Assembly: GCF_004296935.1 (NCBI RefSeq)
Contig: NZ_SCVH01000166.1
Location: 62,001 to 126,000 of the forward strand
DNA length: 64,000 nt
Direction of reading: 5' to 3'
Source: Reyranella sp.
GTDB taxonomy: Bacteria; Pseudomonadota; Alphaproteobacteria; Reyranellales; Reyranellaceae
The notes beneath the pieces are model-generated. The model made no database searches and had not been told where the DNA came from. It saw only the letters and a list, made by a program, of their open reading frames with translations. The position numbers and the translations under genes were made by a program. Below are positions 61,094 to 64,000 of this stretch, one piece after another. The number at the start of each line of letters is the position of its first letter. Position 1 is the first letter of the stretch.

Positions 61094-61548
61094 AGGAGGT
61101 CCAGGTGCCGGTCGAAAGAGCTGTCGGAAAAGAACAAGGATGGTCGAAAGCGGAAATCGACCGCGCCCTGGCGAAGGGCCGGCAGCGCGCGGCCACCGAG
61201 CCACAAGCCAGTCGCGCGCGTTACGATCGGCGCACCGGGCGCGTGGTCGTCGAGCTGACCAACGGCTGCAGCTTCATTTTCCCGGCGCGCTCGCTGCAGG
61301 GGCTGGCGGGGGCGACCGATGCCGAACTGGCCGATATCGAGATCATGGGGATAGGCTATGGCCTGCACTGGCCCGCGCTCGACGCCGACTTCACCGTGCC
61401 GGGTCTGCTGATGGGCGTGTTCGGCACGCGCGCCTGGATGGCCTCGGAGCTGGCGCGCCGTGCCGGCCAGACGACGTCCAAGGCCAAGGCCGCTGCCGCG
61501 CGGGCCAACGGCCGCAAGGGCGGACGCCCGCGCAAGCGGGCGGCGTAA
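61090..61548 (+). CDS. DUF2442 domain protein with basic C-terminal tail
   Basis: A 152-residue protein overlapping DUF4160 by 4 bases (ATGA). The DUF2442 core spans about residues 35-105 (ARYDRRTGRVVVELTNGCSFIF, SLQGLAGATDAELADIEIMG, LHWPALDADFTVPGLLMGVFG). It is longer than minimal DUF2442 proteins. The Ala/Lys/Arg-rich tail (residues 130-152, ending GRKGGRPRKRAA) contains a GRP-type AT-hook-like element, suggesting DNA binding and fitting an autoregulatory antitoxin role at the palindrome upstream. Confidence 0.85.
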   Translation: MKEVQVPVERAVGKEQGWSKAEIDRALAKGRQRAATEPQASRARYDRRTGRVVVELTNGCSFIFPARSLQGLAGATDAELADIEIMGIGYGLHWPALDADFTVPGLLMGVFGTRAWMASELARRAGQTTSKAKAAAARANGRKGGRPRKRAA

Positions 61549-62018
61549 CTTCGCCGCGACCCATCAAAACTTAAACTTGCAAGTTCAGCAGGTTTAGGCT
61601 ATGAAACCTGCCATGATGAAGGCCGTGCGTCCCTGGGCGCGCGGCCTTTTCCTTGGGCCAACGACGCCACGCGTCACCAGCGCCCGCCACGGGTCCTGAC
61701 CCGTGCAGACAACAAGGTGAGCGCTCCCCGGCGGCCGTCCGGGTGAGCGTCGGCCACGGCGGCGGATCCAACCGCACGCAAACGAACGATCGACCCATGA
61801 TGGCCAACAGGACGTCTCTGCGCGCGCTCGGAACAACGATGGGCCTCAGGTCGGGCCCAATTTCTGGCCCAACTTCTGGCCCAACACTCCCTCGTTTCAG
61901 GTGGGCCCGGAGGTGCCGCCAAAACGCCGGCGGGCCGGGCTTTCCGGGCTGTCGGGGACGCGATTTCGCGCATGTGATTTGGGCCAAAACGCGAAAGTTG
62001 GGCCAGACGTCGCGGCCT
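61549..62018. other. Intergenic region with hairpins and short repeats
   Basis: No gene is recognised. From the DUF2442 stop: a 12-bp palindrome AACTTGCAAGTT (61574-61585), a perfect 8-bp hairpin GCAGGTTT-N8-AAACCTGC (61588-61611), and the terminator listed separately. Around 61855-61885 the element TTCTGGCCCAA is repeated (with related TTGGGCC near 61981-62000), giving a GPE/GPT-like repeat in shadow frames. Minus-strand open frames here are low-complexity and not supported. Confidence 0.45.
61619..61650 (+). terminator. Intrinsic terminator after DUF2442
   Basis: An 11-bp stem with one G-T pair (AAGGCCGTGCG, 61619-61629; CGCGCGGCCTT, 61638-61648) and an 8-base loop, ending in TTTT and then CCTT. 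It is the likely end of the DUF4160/DUF2442 transcript, about 70 bases after the stop. Confidence 0.6.
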
Positions 62019-62336
62019 CTAGCGCGAGAAGCTGCCCGGCCCCGGGATCGGTGTCGCCCGCACGCTGCCGGGGCGGCCCGGCGGCTCCATAGGACCGGCG
62101 GCGGCGCGCTCGAAGCCGTGGGCGGAGAGGCTGCCGCCCTGGAGCTGGCCGATCGCGATGATGCCCATGGCGAGCGTCACCGCCAGCACCACGACGGCCA
62201 GCAGGAAGCCCGCCTGGCCGGTGCCGATGTCGGGCGGCACCTCGTCGTAACGGTTCGGCACGTCGTGCGGCATCTCGTGGTCATGCGGCGCGGGTTCGGC
62301 CTCGGGCAGGGTCGGCAGAACGTGATGGTTGCTCAT
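62019..62336 (-). CDS. Small single-span membrane protein
   Basis: A 105-residue protein of unknown function. A His/Glu/Asp-rich N-terminus (EAEPAPHDHEMPHDVPNRYDE, about 12-32) precedes one membrane span (about 43-66, GFLLAVVVLAVTLAMGIIAIG). A Gly/Pro-rich tail follows. The His-rich part could bind metal. It is the last of three consecutive leftward genes with the same layout (charged N-terminus, one span, Pro-rich tail), which may be diverged duplicates. Confidence 0.65.
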   Translation of the reverse strand: MSNHHVLPTLPEAEPAPHDHEMPHDVPNRYDEVPPDIGTGQAGFLLAVVVLAVTLAMGIIAIGQLQGGSLSAHGFERAAAGPMEPPGRPGSVRATPIPGPGSFSR

Positions 62337-62424
62337 GGCGGGCCCCCAATTCCGTTGGGTACTCCCGGAGCCAACGCCCCGCCGCGGCGGTCGTTCCCGC
62401 AGCCTGCGAACAGCGGGCGTGCTG

Positions 62425-62673
62425 CTACTGCCGCGGGAGGATGGGCCTGGGCGGCGTGGCGGGCGCGTCGATCATCCGCTCAGCGGGGCGGTCGGGCTGG
62501 CGGGCCTGGTCGTTGCGTTCGCCCGGCGCCGCCGTGGGATTGTAGAACAGCAGGCCCGCCGCCAGCACGATGGCGATCAGCACTGCACCGATGAGATAGA
62601 AGGTGCCGCCGCCGGTGTCGCGGCCCGCCACCGGGTCGACCTGCGGCGCGCGCAACGGATCATGGTCGTTCAT
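62425..62673 (-). CDS. Small single-span membrane protein
   Basis: An 82-residue protein of unknown function. The N-terminus MNDHDPLRAPQVDPVAGRDT is polar; one span follows (about 25-44, FYLIGAVLIAIVLAAGLLFY), then a Pro/Arg/Asp-rich tail. AGGAGGACACC before the ATG gives a very strong ribosome-binding site (AGGAGG, spacing 5). It lies 9 bases after the neighbouring gene of similar layout, so they are probably co-transcribed. Confidence 0.68.
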   Translation of the reverse strand: MNDHDPLRAPQVDPVAGRDTGGGTFYLIGAVLIAIVLAAGLLFYNPTAAPGERNDQARQPDRPAERMIDAPATPPRPILPRQ

Positions 62674-62682
62674 GGTGTCCTC

Positions 62683-63057
62683 CTACCGCTGCGGGTTGGT
62701 CGGGGTCACGGAGTCGGGCGGGGTCTGGATCGGCCCCTCGGGCGGGGCGGCCGGCAGGCGGGTCGGCGCCTGGTCCTGGCCCGGAGCCTGGGCGGGGGTC
62801 TGGGCGGGCGCCGGGGCCGGCGTGGTCATCGACGCCGGCGGGGTCTCGGCTTGCCGGTCGTTGGGCTGCGGGCTGGCGAAGAACAGGAAGCCGCCCACCA
62901 GCGCCACCGCGGCCAGCAGCGCGATGAAGGCATAATTCGAGCGGCCGTCGACCGCCTCGTAGGACGGATCGAAGCGCTCGTTGAGGCCGTACTTGTCGGC
63001 GTATCTGTCACGCGGCGAGCGTGGATCGAGCCGGGGGTCGGGATTGTAGTCGGTCAT
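62683..63057 (-). CDS. Small single-span membrane protein with Pro/Ala-rich tail
   Basis: A 124-residue protein of unknown function. A charged N-terminus (MTDYNPDPRLDPRSPRDRYAD) is followed by one span (about 43-61, FIALLAAVALVGGFLFFAS). The long tail is rich in Pro, Ala, Gln and Thr (QTPAQAPGQDQAPT) and probably periplasmic and unstructured. AGGAGGATCAC before the ATG is a strong ribosome-binding site. It is the first of the three similar small membrane-protein genes. Confidence 0.68.
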   Translation of the reverse strand: MTDYNPDPRLDPRSPRDRYADKYGLNERFDPSYEAVDGRSNYAFIALLAAVALVGGFLFFASPQPNDRQAETPPASMTTPAPAPAQTPAQAPGQDQAPTRLPAAPPEGPIQTPPDSVTPTNPQR

Positions 63058-63161
63058 GTGATCCTCCTTTTGAGAAGCTCACAGGCTCAACGGGCTGCGC
63101 CGCAGGGCGTTCCCTGCGGCCGATTCTGCCCTCCCATCAAGGGCTTGGAGGACGCCCCCGG

Positions 63162-64000
63162 TCAGGTGGCGGCGAGCGCCTGGTCGAGGTCGGCCAGGAT
63201 GTCGTCGATATGCTCGAGCCCGATCGAGAGCCGCACGTAGCCCGGCGTGACGCCGGTCTGGGCCTGCTCCTCGGCCGAGAGCTGGGAGTGCGTGGTCGAG
63301 GCGGGATGGATGGCGAGGCTGCGCGCGTCGCCGATGTTGGCCACGTGATAGAACATTTTGAGGTTGTCGATGAACTTGCGGCCGGCGTCGGCGCCGCCCT
63401 TGAGCTCGAAACCCAGCAACGCCCCGTAGCCGCGCGACAAATGCTGGTCGGCCCGCTTCTTCGCCTCGCCCGTCATCAGCGAGGGATGGATCACCTTGGC
63501 GATCTTGGGATTCTTGGCCAGGTGCTTGGCCACGGCGATGGCGTTGTCGCAATGGACCCGCATGCGCAGCGGCAGCGTCTCCAGCCCCTGGATGAACATG
63601 AAGGCGTTGAACGGGCTCATCGGCGCGCCGACGTCGCGCAGGAGCGTCACGCGGGCCTTGATGATGTAGGCCACCGGCCCCATCGGCTTGGTCGCCTGCG
63701 TCCACACCGCCCCGTGGTAGCTGGGGTCGGGTGTGTTCAGCATGGGGAAGCGGTCCTTGTGCTTCTCCCAGTCGAAGTTGCCGCCGTCGACCAGGATGCC
63801 GCCGATCGAGGTGCCGTGGCCGCCGATGTATTTCGTCGTCGAGTGCAGCACGATCGCCGCGCCATGGTCGAACGGCCGGCACAGCACCGGCGCCGCGGTG
63901 TTGTCCATGATCAGCGGGATGCCGAGTTCGCGGCCGATCTTCGCCACCTGGGCGATCGGGAACACCGCGAGCTTGGGGTTGGGCAGGGTCTCGGCGTAGT
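63162..64000 (-). CDS. metY: O-acetylhomoserine sulfhydrylase (5' end cut by window edge)
   Basis: PLP enzyme of the Cys/Met metabolism family that makes homocysteine from O-acetylhomoserine and sulfide. About 279 C-terminal residues are visible. The PLP-binding lysine is in LHSTTKYIGGHGT, preceded by the cofactor-contacting Asp in PLIMDNTAAPVLCRP. FNAFMFIQGLETLPLRMRVH and the substrate-binding Arg region in GVTPGYVRLSIGLEHIDDI complete the family pattern. The ETLPNPKL start of the visible part and the GGILVDGGNFDWEKH insert favour the O-acetylhomoserine branch over cystathionine enzymes. The start lies beyond base 64000. Confidence 0.92.
   Translation of the reverse strand, partial: YAETLPNPKLAVFPIAQVAKIGRELGIPLIMDNTAAPVLCRPFDHGAAIVLHSTTKYIGGHGTSIGGILVDGGNFDWEKHKDRFPMLNTPDPSYHGAVWTQATKPMGPVAYIIKARVTLLRDVGAPMSPFNAFMFIQGLETLPLRMRVHCDNAIAVAKHLAKNPKIAKVIHPSLMTGEAKKRADQHLSRGYGALLGFELKGGADAGRKFIDNLKMFYHVANIGDARSLAIHPASTTHSQLSAEEQAQTGVTPGYVRLSIGLEHIDDILADLDQALAAT

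Noticed and set aside
61571-61987. 138-codon minus-strand frame after DUF2442
   Set aside because: Low complexity, antisense to a terminator, and the apparent GPE repeats arise from TTCTGGCCCAA repeats in the DNA.

Overview
This is a GC-rich (roughly two-thirds G+C by eye) chromosomal window from an alphaproteobacterium. The signs are a complete cytochrome c maturation run ccmABCDEFGHI, the rph-rdgB-hemW strand facing hrcA, the mltA/Tim44-like pair, catalase-peroxidase KatG, and an Irr-type operator at katG. A Rhodospirillales/Reyranella-like bacterium is my best guess, but the genus cannot be fixed from sequence alone. I found no rRNA, tRNA, CRISPR array or insertion sequence.

Layout. 1-4.2 kb: lutB (cut by the window edge) and lutA for lactate oxidation, divergent from katG. 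4.3-9.3 kb: mltA and a Tim44-like gene, then a tightly overlapping MBL-hydrolase/methyltransferase/nucleotide-cyclase operon. 9.5-17.9 kb: housekeeping genes (hspQ, an amino-acid-type binding protein, hemW, rdgB, rph, hrcA, an L,D-transpeptidase, a FAH-family hydrolase, a zinc peptidase, exonuclease III, a GlsB-type membrane protein). 17.9-21.6 kb: methyltransferase, cyclic-nucleotide-binding protein and a very unusual ABC exporter. 21.7-32.7 kb: a ten-gene co-directional operon of four glycosyltransferases, a histidine phosphatase, a polysaccharide-deacetylase-like protein, a membrane protein and an Opp/Dpp-type transporter without a binding protein. 33.1-40.0 kb: the ccm operon, interrupted by a palindromic repeat.

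The most unusual part is 40.0-52.9 kb. A 1771-residue protein joins an N-terminal cytochrome P450, a multi-pass membrane region and a C-terminal DyP-type peroxidase. It overlaps an alpha/beta-hydrolase gene and lies just downstream of a SARP-like regulator with TolB-like and TPR regions. Opposite it are a vanadium-haloperoxidase/PAP2-like enzyme with a Leu-Asp repeat and a leaderless subtilisin-like protease. A nucleotide-cyclase/TolB-like/TPR protein closes the other side. I read this as a candidate membrane-associated oxidative (peroxide/haloperoxide) system; its substrate and purpose are unknown.

53.0-64 kb: an orphan Bug-family binding protein behind an unknown gene, then an accessory islet with lower-GC parts. 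The islet holds a TIGR02574-like antitoxin coupled to a DUF3800 protein, a TIR-STAND-like-TPR protein typical of anti-phage sensors, an NTF2-like gene ending inside a 36-bp perfect palindrome, and a DUF4160/DUF2442 pair behind its own palindrome. The window ends with three small single-span membrane proteins and the 3' part of an O-acetylhomoserine sulfhydrylase gene. Three genes (hspQ, hrcA, the TIGR02574-like antitoxin) have promoter-like sequences placed so that transcription would begin at or beside the ATG, suggesting leaderless mRNAs.
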